DNA of 19,470 nt from Avimuribaculum sp964395975 (GTDB lineage Bacteria; Bacteroidota; Bacteroidia; Bacteroidales; Muribaculaceae). The translations under genes and the position numbers were made by a program. Where the stretch lies: contig CAYNBZ010000045.1 in NCBI GenBank assembly GCA_964395975.1, forward strand, positions 1 to 19,470, given 5' to 3'. Position 1 is the stretch's first letter, and the number at the start of each line of letters is the position of its first letter. Below, one piece after another: positions 1 through 7,066 of the stretch. The notes beneath the pieces were generated by a model. That model did not search any database, was not told the origin of the DNA, and saw only the letters and a list, made by a program, of their open reading frames with translations.

Positions 1-95
1 CTTAAATGTTATAATTGAGCACTATAAATTTAATGCTTTTATCGCTATGTTCCTATTTCTCAGCAATATATTTATTCGCTTATATCGAACTCACG

Positions 96-260
96 TTATT
101 TATTTCCGCATTTGGGACACTCCCAAATAGACAAATCACCATTCTCCATTTTCTTTTGCAGTTCAGGGTTCAAGGTTACGTTGATGCTTAAGAATACGGT
201 AAAATAACCTTCTGTTCCACAATTCGGACAGGTTACTTTCTTTGCTATTGGCATTGTCAT
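96..260 (-). CDS. Small CpXC-like zinc-ribbon protein (54 aa)
   Basis: This 54-residue ORF carries two CPxCG knuckles: CPNCG near residues 11-15 and CPKCG near residues 48-52. Between them is a stretch containing SINVTLNPEL, which resembles the start of the CpXC domain family. Four cysteines in two CxxC pairs suggest one structural zinc site. The function of CpXC proteins is unknown. The start used is the ATG at 258-260; an in-frame ATG two codons later (252-254) is equally possible. No TAnnTTTG box is visible directly upstream, so it may be transcribed with the two minus-strand genes above it (gap 119 bp to the next). It is shorter than the CpXC proteins I know of, so it may be a minimal domain or a truncated relative. 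The zinc ribbon is seen directly; the family name is inference. Confidence 0.7.
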   Translation of the reverse strand: MTMPIAKKVTCPNCGTEGYFTVFLSINVTLNPELQKKMENGDLSIWECPKCGNK

Positions 261-379
261 ATTACTTTAGTTTTTAAATTGTTATGATAAATACTGTTGC
301 TTATTCGTTTGTTCGTCGGATGTATTTCTCTACTTTTTCAATTACAGGTTAGTCCATGCTGTCCGATCAAGCTCATTGA
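261..379. other. Intergenic spacer in the small-gene cluster
   Basis: This AT-rich spacer separates the 64-aa membrane peptide gene from the zinc-ribbon gene. I see no convincing promoter box, terminator or ORF in it on either strand. Confidence 0.4.
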
Positions 380-574
380 TTACCCAAACAACAGTCCAAA
401 TAGCCATAAGATTACAATGATGCTAATTGCGGCTATTGCCAATCTTAATAAACAACTTGCTGCAAAACAACCTCCTGCCAAAGCACCACCTGCGGCATCT
501 TCACCTTTCCCACTTTGTGCAAAACCTATTATTGCGCCAATAATCACTGCAATGATAATAATCCAAATCCACAT
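380..574 (-). CDS. Small hydrophobic membrane peptide (64 aa)
   Basis: The peptide has an aromatic/isoleucine-rich N-terminal membrane helix (about residues 2-19), a short charged turn (SGKGED, about 21-26), a Gly/Ala/Cys-rich segment (about 27-42, with GGALAGG and two cysteines) and a second hydrophobic helix (about 43-63) ending LFGLLFG. The small-residue spacing resembles helix-packing glycine motifs. I do not recognise a named family and assign no function. It lies 23 bp after the 198-aa gene on the same strand and 119 bp before the zinc-ribbon gene, consistent with one transcript. The opposite-strand ORF over this region is low-complexity and is judged a shadow. A coding call is supported by the coherent two-helix topology and clean ATG-to-stop frame. 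Confidence 0.7.
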   Translation of the reverse strand: MWIWIIIIAVIIGAIIGFAQSGKGEDAAGGALAGGCFAASCLLRLAIAAISIIVILWLFGLLFG

Positions 575-597
575 AATTTAATAATTCTTCACATAAG

Positions 598-1194
598 TTA
601 TAAGGTTTCGTTTATTATAGCATCATATTCATCATGAGCTATATTACTTGCATTATAATCAATATAGCTCAATTCAACACGACCACTCATTTTTTCGTTA
701 TAACAGTTTACAGATATTCTTATTTCTCCAATATTGCTAATTAAATTTCGTATTGTATAACGCAATGCCGACTGTTCCTCATAAGTATTATATTTATAGG
801 TATCTAAAAAAATACGAATATGTCCCAAATCAGGTTGTTTTTCTTCTTTATGTTCACCATATTTACGCTCTAAAGCTTCTATAAGGAGCTTTAGGTGGTC
901 TCCCGCATTTAGATCCCATTCTTTCATACATACAGTTCTAAATACAGTTTTAGTTTTTAGTGAGCTAAATATGAGACATTGCCAATATCCAACATTGAGC
1001 TGTGTAGATCCACGATAGCACTTACATATGTCTCTATTATATATATTTTCGTCTTTCAGCTCGTTTGTATCATACAGTCCCTTAAGCTCTTTTTTGAAAG
1101 TTTCAAAAGGAGTTCCGAATGTTGCTCCATTAAATTTTATATGTGACAGCTTATCTGTACAATCATAAGTGGGTAAAAACATCAATCTCTTCAT
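598..1194 (-). CDS. Hypothetical protein (198 aa), first gene of small cluster
   Basis: I do not recognise this protein. It starts MKRLMFLPTYDC and has no clear signal peptide or membrane helix. Near the N-terminus IKFNGATFGTPFETFKKEL resembles a recurring Bacteroidales pattern of a short strand, a turn and a helix at the start of small unknown domains; that is only an impression. The middle (LKLLIEALERKYGEH) is predicted helical and the C-terminal half looks like alternating strands (IRIFLDTYKY, IRISVNCY, RVELSYIDY). Codon and base use is AT-rich compared with genes from 1868 onward. It is the first gene after the structured leader at 1271-1518 and is followed at 23 bp by the membrane peptide, so the three small genes probably form an operon. 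Confidence 0.75.
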   Translation of the reverse strand: MKRLMFLPTYDCTDKLSHIKFNGATFGTPFETFKKELKGLYDTNELKDENIYNRDICKCYRGSTQLNVGYWQCLIFSSLKTKTVFRTVCMKEWDLNAGDHLKLLIEALERKYGEHKEEKQPDLGHIRIFLDTYKYNTYEEQSALRYTIRNLISNIGEIRISVNCYNEKMSGRVELSYIDYNASNIAHDEYDAIINETL

Positions 1195-1206
1195 TGTAAA
1201 ACTACA

Positions 1207-1230
1207 TGTTCCTCATCCTCCGTTGGAACA
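1207..1230 (-). promoter_or_regulatory. Hairpin presenting GGAGG and AUG in its loop
   Basis: TGTTCC (1207-1212) and GGAACA (1225-1230) form a 6-bp stem with a 12-nt loop. On the minus-strand RNA the loop contains GGAGG directly followed by AUG. That AUG opens a four-codon frame (M-R-N-M-stop). The true start of the 198-aa gene lies 12 nt beyond the stem. It may affect translation of the gene, but this is inference. Confidence 0.35.
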
Positions 1231-1270
1231 TTTAAGTTATTAAATGCGAAAAGCGTGAGGACTGTATCTA

Positions 1271-1439
1271 TGCTTACTCTGTTATCAGGCTTCTCGCATT
1301 GCCTACGGGATGAGTAAGCAACAGCCACCCACGCTTGCGAGGTATATAGTTCTTCCTTTCGGAATAGTATATATCCGTAGCGTGAGCGTTGTTGCCCCCC
1401 GACCTATTCCGTTTCAAATTTTGCGAGAATCTGATAACA
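1271..1439 (-). ncRNA. Candidate structured RNA leader of small-gene cluster
   Basis: This region contains nested inverted repeats: TGTTATCAG 1280-1288 with 1431-1439 (9 bp); TTCTCGCA 1291-1298 with 1422-1429 (8 bp); GCAACA 1318-1323 with 1390-1395, extendable by a wobble and a C-G pair; CACGCT 1330-1335 with 1379-1384; and an apical hairpin 1341-1376. Read on the minus strand, the apical loop is GAAA closed by UUCC/GGAA, a GNRA tetraloop. This favours an RNA transcribed from the minus strand, in the direction of the small-gene cluster that begins 77 nt downstream. A ninth perfect pairing, 1271-1279 with 1312-1320, excludes part of the nested fold. I cannot match it to a known riboswitch or ncRNA family. 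ORFs crossing it look like chance frames. The helices are seen directly; RNA identity and role are inference. Confidence 0.5.
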
Positions 1440-1453
1440 AGGTGAGTTTCAAT

Positions 1454-1518
1454 AACGCTCTTCGTTCTTATGTCTGACAACCTTACGGAAGTCAATCACA
1501 AATATAACGAAAAGCGTT
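1454..1518 (-). repeat. 13-bp inverted repeat upstream of structured leader
   Basis: AACGCTCTTCGTT (1454-1466) and AACGAAAAGCGTT (1506-1518) are inverted copies with one mismatch. A shorter TGAC/GTCA pair lies inside. If transcribed on the minus strand this would be an additional 5' stem of the structured region. The left edge of the right arm overlaps the candidate -7 box at 1499-1506. Confidence 0.45.
1499..1506 (-). promoter_or_regulatory. Candidate -7 promoter box for the structured leader
   Basis: On the minus strand this reads TATATTTG, a perfect match to the Bacteroidetes TAnnTTTG box. No clear TTG element is found at the expected -33 distance, and it sits inside a palindrome, so the assignment is weak. 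Confidence 0.3.
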
Positions 1519-1825
1519 GAATCTTGTTGCGGAAACGAAAGATATTTGCCGATTTATGTTGAATAACAGCGAACGGGTACACATCATCCAATATGTGCAA
1601 ACTGTTCTGTATATATGTCGGGCATGTTTTGCTTTTCCATTCCACTTAGAGGAGGTTGGGTGTGTACTCGCTTGTATGTGTGACACTTCCCGTATTTTCC
1701 GGGTGGCATAAGTTCCTGTTTCGTGTCGTATGTTTTTTTTAATATCTGAAAGGGCTGTAGAGGCTGTACCCAAGTCTTATATGTAAAAAAATATTTGAAA
1801 CATTTTATTTTGTTGATAAAATGTA
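1519..1825. other. Non-coding stretch with short hairpins
   Basis: I find no convincing gene. Short stems are visible: AACAG/CTGTT (1565-1569 with 1602-1606) enclosing CACAT/ATGTG (1580-1584 with 1593-1597), and CCCG/CGGG (1689-1692 with 1700-1703). Open frames on both strands have biased, non-protein-like composition. It may be the distal part of the same structured element as 1271-1518. Confidence 0.35.
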
Positions 1826-1833
1826 TAAATTTG
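1826..1833 (+). promoter_or_regulatory. -7 promoter box of adhesin gene
   Basis: TAAATTTG is a perfect TAnnTTTG box, 34 nt before the ATG at 1868, implying a leader of about 27 nt. No well-spaced TTG partner is obvious upstream. Confidence 0.55.
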
Positions 1834-1867
1834 TAACCAACATTTAGTATTAAATAATTTTTTTTCT

Positions 1868-4800
1868 ATGAAACGATTAATAGCATATTTTGCTTGTGCG
1901 ACCTTGGTCGCCACAGGCGGCTACGCCTACCGCAAGATGGCGAAAGCCGATTTGCTGAGTGCGGCTCAAACGACAGAATTGCGTTTGAGCAGATTTCAGG
2001 AAAGTAACGAATCCCAAGCAGTGGGGGAGATCACTGAAAATGTTGTTGCGAGTGACGGACGCCATTTAAGTAAACGTGCCAAAGAAGTGCTTGGCAAGTT
2101 GCAGGGCAAATCCGAGCATCAGGCTTCAAATCTAAAAACACAGAATGTGCGTCCGTTGTCAGACCCTACGCCTGTTACGGGGCCGTTTTTTTGTAATTTT
2201 GAGACTGAAGAAGTATTAGAGAGCAACTGGTTTACCATTGATGGCAATGGTGACGGTGCGACCTGGTATTGGGATGATTACTATGCCGGTTCCGGTTCCG
2301 CGTGTATGTGGTACACTCTTTACGAGGCATTGGATGACTACCTTGTAACGATCAGTCCCGTCAGCCTTGAGGCAGGTGATGCTTACATCTCATTTGATTA
2401 TGGCGGGTTTGGCAGTTATTTTCAAGAAAGTTTCGAGGTTGTGTATGGCACATCATCAGATGTGGGTCAGATGTCTCAAATCATATCATACGATAATTTT
2501 TATGGCGGTGTTGCCAATAATGCCATAGTACCGTTTACGGTGCCGTCTGACGGCGATTACTATTTTGCTTTCCATGCCACGTCTGACCCCGACCAATATG
2601 GTCTATGGATAGATAATGTGCAAATAGGCACAGGGGCTTACAAGGGTATTCCCGACATAGTTGTGACAAGCGTGACATTGCCATCACCGGGTGTGTCGTT
2701 GGGAAGTGAAACCATATATGCCACGGTATATAACCAAGGTTCAGTCGACATCGCTTCATATTCATTGTCGTGTGTTGTCGAATGCAACGGTTCGTCACAG
2801 ACGAGTTCGCTTCAGACAGTCGCTACCCCGTTGGCGATAGGCGAATCGGCCACAGTAGAACTGGCCATGCCTGTTGACATGAGTGCCGAAGGTGTTTACA
2901 CGGTGACTGTGACCGCAAGCGATGTGACTGCTGACGGTGACGGCTATGAAGAGACCGACACGTCAAACAACTCGGCCACTGCCACCACCACCCACTTTGG
3001 TGTGACCGATGTGCCGTTTGATGTTGACTTCAGCACGGGTGAGCAAAACGACAAATGGGCAAGCGACGGCAGTTGGGCATATGACGGCGATTATTATTAT
3101 TCGATGTATTGCCAAGGTACAGGTGCGTTGAAGTCGCAAGGTGTCAACCTTGAAGGCGGCAAGAGTTACAGGGTGACATACAGCTATATGACAGGTTACA
3201 CCCTTTGGGGAATATACACTGTTACTGAAGATTTTGATGTGTTGTGCGGCAAGGCCGACGAAGACATGGCTGTCATCCAATCTGTGACCTCTTCTAATAC
3301 CGACTATTCATTCGTATCAGGTGAGGTAACATATACTTGCAGTGAATCGGGCGTTTACCAGTTTGGATTCTCGCAAGATTATGCATCGGGAACATTTTAT
3401 ATCCAAAGCGTACAGATTAGCGAAGTTTCGGATTATGACCTTGCCATCAGTGGCTTCTCGGCACAACCGACCATGCTTCCATTGCCTCAGGCTGTTGCAG
3501 TCTCGACCGATGTCACGGTTGTTAACAGGGGCAATCAAAGTTGCACGGGCTTACTGACCATTTCAGCCGGAGGGTCGACATTGGCAACAGTTGATGTCCC
3601 CGAAATTGCAAGCGGTGCAACGGCAATCGTGCCTGTTGAATATTCATTGTCATCGTTTGCCGCCGGCAGCGAGGTTAATGTTGAAGCATATGTTTCGATC
3701 ACAGGACAGGCCGATGCGTATGAAACCGACAACAGTGCATCGTTCTCCATGACGATTACCGAAGATGAACTGGCATATGACCAAATGACCGATGACAAAT
3801 ATAGCGGCAGTTATTGCATTGGCGTGAGTGGAGGCAGTTTCGTGGCCGCTATCCCAATCCACCTCGATGTCGATGATGTGCTTACGGGCATCTCCGTCGG
3901 TTGGGGCGATGCCGACGGGCAAACCATCCAGCTTGAAGTTTACAAGTATGATCCGGATGATTATGTAACTAGCAGCGGAATCATATATTATAACTTGGGC
4001 AACCAGATTTTGTCCACTACGGCAGAGCAAGGGACAGAAAACGGGCAGATACGCTATTCGACCAATCCGAGAGCATTGGAAGCCGGCGACTACATGATAT
4101 GTGTCGGTTGTACGGGATATTGCCTTGTCGTTGATGCTGTAACACCGGGTTACCTTTATTTGATATCAAGCGGTTATGCCATCGACCAGTCATCGACAGG
4201 TCTTGGAACGGCAGCCATCCGGGCAATCTTCGGCGAGGGCACCGCTGCCGCATACGACTTGACAGTGAATGGCATCACATCTCCGGATGGGTCGGGATTG
4301 TATTCGAGCAACCAGACAATCGAGGTCAGCGTGACCAATAATGGATATGAAACAGCCGAAGGGACACTTGAGGTGACTGTCAACGGGGAGGCTCTTGAGT
4401 CGCAACCGGTGTCGCTTGCAGCCTACACCACCGGCACATATACATTCACGGCAGATATGTCCACCCCGGGCGACTACATCATAGTTGCCACGGCAACGCT
4501 TACAGGAGATGAGAATCCTGACGACAACAGTGTGGAAAAGACCGTGACGAGTATTGAGTCATTGGATCCTTATGTAATGGATTTTGAGGGATGTGAAGAC
4601 TTTTCAGTCGATGGCTTCAATCCTGCATGGACTACAGTCGATGGCGACGGGGCATATGTATATACCTTAGATGGCTATTTAGAAGCATGTAGTTTCATGG
4701 TATTTAATCCATATACCTATTCTAATTCATTTTTCACATATTATCCGTATGCAGTTCCTTGTAGTGGAGAAAAATATGGTGTTTCATTTGCATCTTTTAA

Positions 4801-5380
4801 CCCACCGAATGACGACTGGTTGATTTCACCGCTCCTGACGATGCCCGAAAGTGGTTCGAGCCTGACGATGCAGGTGCAAAGTATTTCGGATTTGTTCGGA
4901 TTGGAATTGTATGAAGTGTGTGTGTCCACAACCGACAACGACCCAAGCAGTTTCACGGTAGTTGCATCAGGCGAGGCTCCTGCCGAAGAATGGGGCGAGG
5001 TCACAGTCGATCTCAGTGCTTACGACGGGCAGGACATATACGTGGCAATACACTGTGTTTCGAACGACGCTTGGTTGTTCTTGGTCGATGATATCGTAAT
5101 AACCAAGCCGAGCACGAGCAGTGGCATTAGCGGCAATTTGGGTTGCGATGCAGGACTCGTACTTTATCCCAATCCTGTCAGTGAAATCATGGTAATCAGT
5201 GCAGAAGGTCAGCAGATAGAGAATGTCACCATCTATTCGATGTCGGGAGCGTTGGCAGGTATGGTAAAATCGGCGACCGGAGAAGTACGTTACGATGTAT
5301 CGGGTCTTGCCCAGGGAGTTTACTTTGCCAAGGTAAAGACTGAGAATGGAACCCAAGTAATGAAATTTGTAAAGAAGTAA
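1868..5380 (+). CDS. Secreted multidomain adhesin-like protein with T9SS sorting domain
   Basis: This 1170-aa protein has a signal peptide (about 1-20, MKRLIAYFACATLVATGGYA). A linker follows, then alternating modules: a cleaved-adhesin/choice-of-anchor-J-like jelly roll (about 107-255, ending LWIDNVQI), a CARDB-like Ig module (about 259-376), a second jelly-roll (about 377-515), CARDB-like (about 523-632), a less clear domain (about 635-790), CARDB-like (about 796-893), and a final choice-of-anchor-J domain (about 899-1078, with NDDWLISPLL and LVDDIVI). It ends in a type A T9SS sorting domain (about 1096-1170) starting VLYPNPVS and closing GVYFAKVKTENGTQVMKFVKK. It is expected to cross the outer membrane by T9SS and be surface-attached or released. 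No protease catalytic domain is visible, so it is probably an adhesin or binding protein; the ligand is unknown. It is monocistronic, with its own -7 box and terminator. Confidence 0.85.
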   Translation: MKRLIAYFACATLVATGGYAYRKMAKADLLSAAQTTELRLSRFQESNESQAVGEITENVVASDGRHLSKRAKEVLGKLQGKSEHQASNLKTQNVRPLSDPTPVTGPFFCNFETEEVLESNWFTIDGNGDGATWYWDDYYAGSGSACMWYTLYEALDDYLVTISPVSLEAGDAYISFDYGGFGSYFQESFEVVYGTSSDVGQMSQIISYDNFYGGVANNAIVPFTVPSDGDYYFAFHATSDPDQYGLWIDNVQIGTGAYKGIPDIVVTSVTLPSPGVSLGSETIYATVYNQGSVDIASYSLSCVVECNGSSQTSSLQTVATPLAIGESATVELAMPVDMSAEGVYTVTVTASDVTADGDGYEETDTSNNSATATTTHFGVTDVPFDVDFSTGEQNDKWASDGSWAYDGDYYYSMYCQGTGALKSQGVNLEGGKSYRVTYSYMTGYTLWGIYTVTEDFDVLCGKADEDMAVIQSVTSSNTDYSFVSGEVTYTCSESGVYQFGFSQDYASGTFYIQSVQISEVSDYDLAISGFSAQPTMLPLPQAVAVSTDVTVVNRGNQSCTGLLTISAGGSTLATVDVPEIASGATAIVPVEYSLSSFAAGSEVNVEAYVSITGQADAYETDNSASFSMTITEDELAYDQMTDDKYSGSYCIGVSGGSFVAAIPIHLDVDDVLTGISVGWGDADGQTIQLEVYKYDPDDYVTSSGIIYYNLGNQILSTTAEQGTENGQIRYSTNPRALEAGDYMICVGCTGYCLVVDAVTPGYLYLISSGYAIDQSSTGLGTAAIRAIFGEGTAAAYDLTVNGITSPDGSGLYSSNQTIEVSVTNNGYETAEGTLEVTVNGEALESQPVSLAAYTTGTYTFTADMSTPGDYIIVATATLTGDENPDDNSVEKTVTSIESLDPYVMDFEGCEDFSVDGFNPAWTTVDGDGAYVYTLDGYLEACSFMVFNPYTYSNSFFTYYPYAVPCSGEKYGVSFASFNPPNDDWLISPLLTMPESGSSLTMQVQSISDLFGLELYEVCVSTTDNDPSSFTVVASGEAPAEEWGEVTVDLSAYDGQDIYVAIHCVSNDAWLFLVDDIVITKPSTSSGISGNLGCDAGLVLYPNPVSEIMVISAEGQQIENVTIYSMSGALAGMVKSATGEVRYDVSGLAQGVYFAKVKTENGTQVMKFVKK

Positions 5381-5400
5381 CACAATTTTCTTCATGAATA

Positions 5401-5441
5401 TAACAGCTCCTTGAAATTTTTCAGGGAGCTGTTAGTTTTTA
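5401..5441 (+). terminator. Rho-independent terminator of adhesin gene
   Basis: TAACAGCTCC (5401-5410) pairs with GGAGCTGTTA (5425-5434). The stem continues inward through a wobble and TGAA/TTCA to give about 15 bp with a 4-nt loop, and is followed by GTTTTTAT. It starts 20 bp after the adhesin stop codon. Confidence 0.85.
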
Positions 5442-5704
5442 TGTATCCGTGAGATTGCCGTTTTATAGCACGTTTCTTACTTCGGCAAGAGTCGTGACGA
5501 TAGCATTTCGCACGATATTATTATAGTTGTTGGTTTCTTTCCGTTGCCGCTGCTGCTCTTTCCAAATCTTGTGCAGCTCTTGTGTATTGGCGTGTATTCT
5601 GTATGTCCATTTTTTTGTTTTTTTATCTATGCGGCATTTCTGTGTGCATTCCGATTTACTTTGTAATAGGGGGCATTTACTGAATGTCCATAAATATACA
5701 AAAA
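5442..5704 (-). other. Intergenic region with possible gene remnant
   Basis: Between the two terminators, the minus strand has a frame that ends at a TAA at 5463-5465 and stays open upstream past 5700 without an ATG. Its last part reads like a real helical C-terminus (NNIVRNAIVTTLAEVRNVL), preceded by a Lys/Gln/Arg-rich stretch. No start codon or promoter is evident, so it could be the tail of a decayed gene, or chance. A 12-bp motif, CTGwATGTCCAT on the plus strand, occurs twice at about 5599 and 5684. Confidence 0.25.
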
Positions 5705-5746
5705 AGCCAACTAATTCATGTACAAAGTGTTGTGAATTAGTTGGCT
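5699..5746 (-). terminator. Terminator downstream of the MFS gene
   Basis: A perfect 14-bp inverted repeat, AGCCAACTAATTCA (5705-5718) with its complement at 5733-5746, has a 14-nt loop. On the minus strand it is followed by a run of six T. It lies about 115 bp past the MFS transporter stop codon. On the plus strand GATTTTAT follows, so weak bidirectional use is possible. Confidence 0.8.
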
Positions 5747-5860
5747 GATTTTATGGCATTTACGGAATCTCCCTATACAGTCACAGTTTCAGCGACCGAA
5801 TTGCACTCCAACATATCAGATTTGCTTTTCCCGTAATGGCTAAAGGCAGAACTGTCGTTG

Positions 5861-7042
5861 TCAGCGCAATTTGTTGGCGAGGTAGGAATGGCGGACGAAT
5901 AAGAAAAAGCCTATTACTCCGACGGCATTTATGGCGGCTGCAATCTCAAACGAGCCGTGGTAGCTGATGTGTTCGGCTGCCCATCCACCTATCAGCATGC
6001 CAAGTCCAATTCCTGCATCCCACGATGTGAGAAATGTGCTGTTGGCTGTACCGCGTTGCGAATTAGGAGCAAGATTAATAAACATCGTTTGGTAGGCCGG
6101 ACAAAGATGCCCATTGCCAAGTCCGATTATCAGGGCTGCAGAGTAGTATGCCCAAGGTTGGTGCACAACGGCAAAAAGGGTGTAACCTATCAGCGAGAGA
6201 AGCATTCCTATGCCGGCATTTTGGGTTATTTTGCCTTTGCGCAAAGAGCGACTGCCTATGATGCGTGATGATATCAATCCCACTGCCATGAGCATGAAGA
6301 ATGTGCCCGTTCCGCTGGTTATTCCCAGTTCTTCCTTTCCGTAAATTGCGAGATATGTTGCCAGCACGCCGTAGCTAAATGAGAAACAAGCCATAGTGAT
6401 ACTTTCGCGCCACCCTTTGAGCAGGAAGAAGCGGTCGAGCGACATTGGCGGTCGTTTTATTGTTTCACGTTGTCTGGCCTTGATGGTTGTTAGCGCGACA
6501 AAGCCTATGCCAGAAGTTATGAGCGACATTGCAAACATGTAGAAAAAATTGGGTACTACCTGATACATATACATCGCTATCGAAGGTCCTGCGGCCATGG
6601 CAAGGTTGTTGCTGAGTCCATAATAACCGATACCTTCGGCGCGGCGGCTCGGATAAAGTACATCGATGGCCATTGTGCTTGCGGCAACGGTTGTCGAGCC
6701 AAATGCAAATCCATGCAAGGTGCGTATGATGGCAAACAGCAACACCGTCCATGCGAGAAAATATCCTGCGAAAAATGCGAAAAATGCGAAGTAACATATC
6801 AGCAATACAGTCTTTCTGGGAAAACTATCTGCAATATATCCGCTAAAAGGGCGTATTAACAGGGCTGTCACTATGTAACCGGTAAGCACAATGCCTATCA
6901 TCTGCTCGGATGCATTAAATTCATCGTGCAGATACAGTGGCAACAGTGGCATGATGAGGTAGAACGAGAAAAACAGCATAAAGTTGCCAAAGCATACTTT
7001 CACGAAATTCCGATTCCACAATTTTTCTTTAACTTCGTGCAT
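5861..7042 (-). CDS. MFS transporter (12 TM)
   Basis: A 393-aa, very hydrophobic protein of typical major facilitator superfamily length, with about 12 predicted membrane helices. The MFS motif A is visible in the loop between helices 2 and 3 (G68-x3-D72-x3-R76-K77, GYIADSFPRK). A second arginine-containing motif (FAIIRTLHGFAFG) matches the helix 4 region. A charged central loop (about residues 190-213, KARQRETIKRPP) separates the two six-helix halves. It is likely a proton-coupled drug or sugar efflux carrier of the inner membrane; substrate cannot be inferred. It follows miaB by only 24 bp on the same strand, so the two are probably co-transcribed, but no functional link is apparent. The start chosen is the only ATG giving a complete first helix. 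Confidence 0.85.
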   Translation of the reverse strand: MHEVKEKLWNRNFVKVCFGNFMLFFSFYLIMPLLPLYLHDEFNASEQMIGIVLTGYIVTALLIRPFSGYIADSFPRKTVLLICYFAFFAFFAGYFLAWTVLLFAIIRTLHGFAFGSTTVAASTMAIDVLYPSRRAEGIGYYGLSNNLAMAAGPSIAMYMYQVVPNFFYMFAMSLITSGIGFVALTTIKARQRETIKRPPMSLDRFFLLKGWRESITMACFSFSYGVLATYLAIYGKEELGITSGTGTFFMLMAVGLISSRIIGSRSLRKGKITQNAGIGMLLSLIGYTLFAVVHQPWAYYSAALIIGLGNGHLCPAYQTMFINLAPNSQRGTANSTFLTSWDAGIGLGMLIGGWAAEHISYHGSFEIAAAINAVGVIGFFLFVRHSYLANKLR

Positions 7043-7066
7043 GACTAAGATGTTATATAAAGAGTT

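Noticed and set aside
297..581. Plus-strand ORF opposite the 64-aa membrane peptide
   Set aside because: It is low-complexity and Pro/Ala/Ile-rich, and reads as the antisense of the two-helix peptide.
1280..1439. Integron attC-like recombination site
   Set aside because: The outer arms read GTTATCA...TGATAAC, which is the opposite orientation to the RYYYAAC...GTTRRRY core of attC, and no integron integrase is present.
1274..1773. Two minus-strand ORFs (1274-1495 and 1492-1773) and a plus-strand ORF (1517-1711)
   Set aside because: They cross the inverted repeats, start at weak or non-ATG codons in part, and have composition unlike proteins. The structured nucleic acid explains the region better.
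5527..5748. Plus-strand ORF between the two terminators
   Set aside because: It is cysteine-rich, runs into the terminator hairpin and has no promoter.
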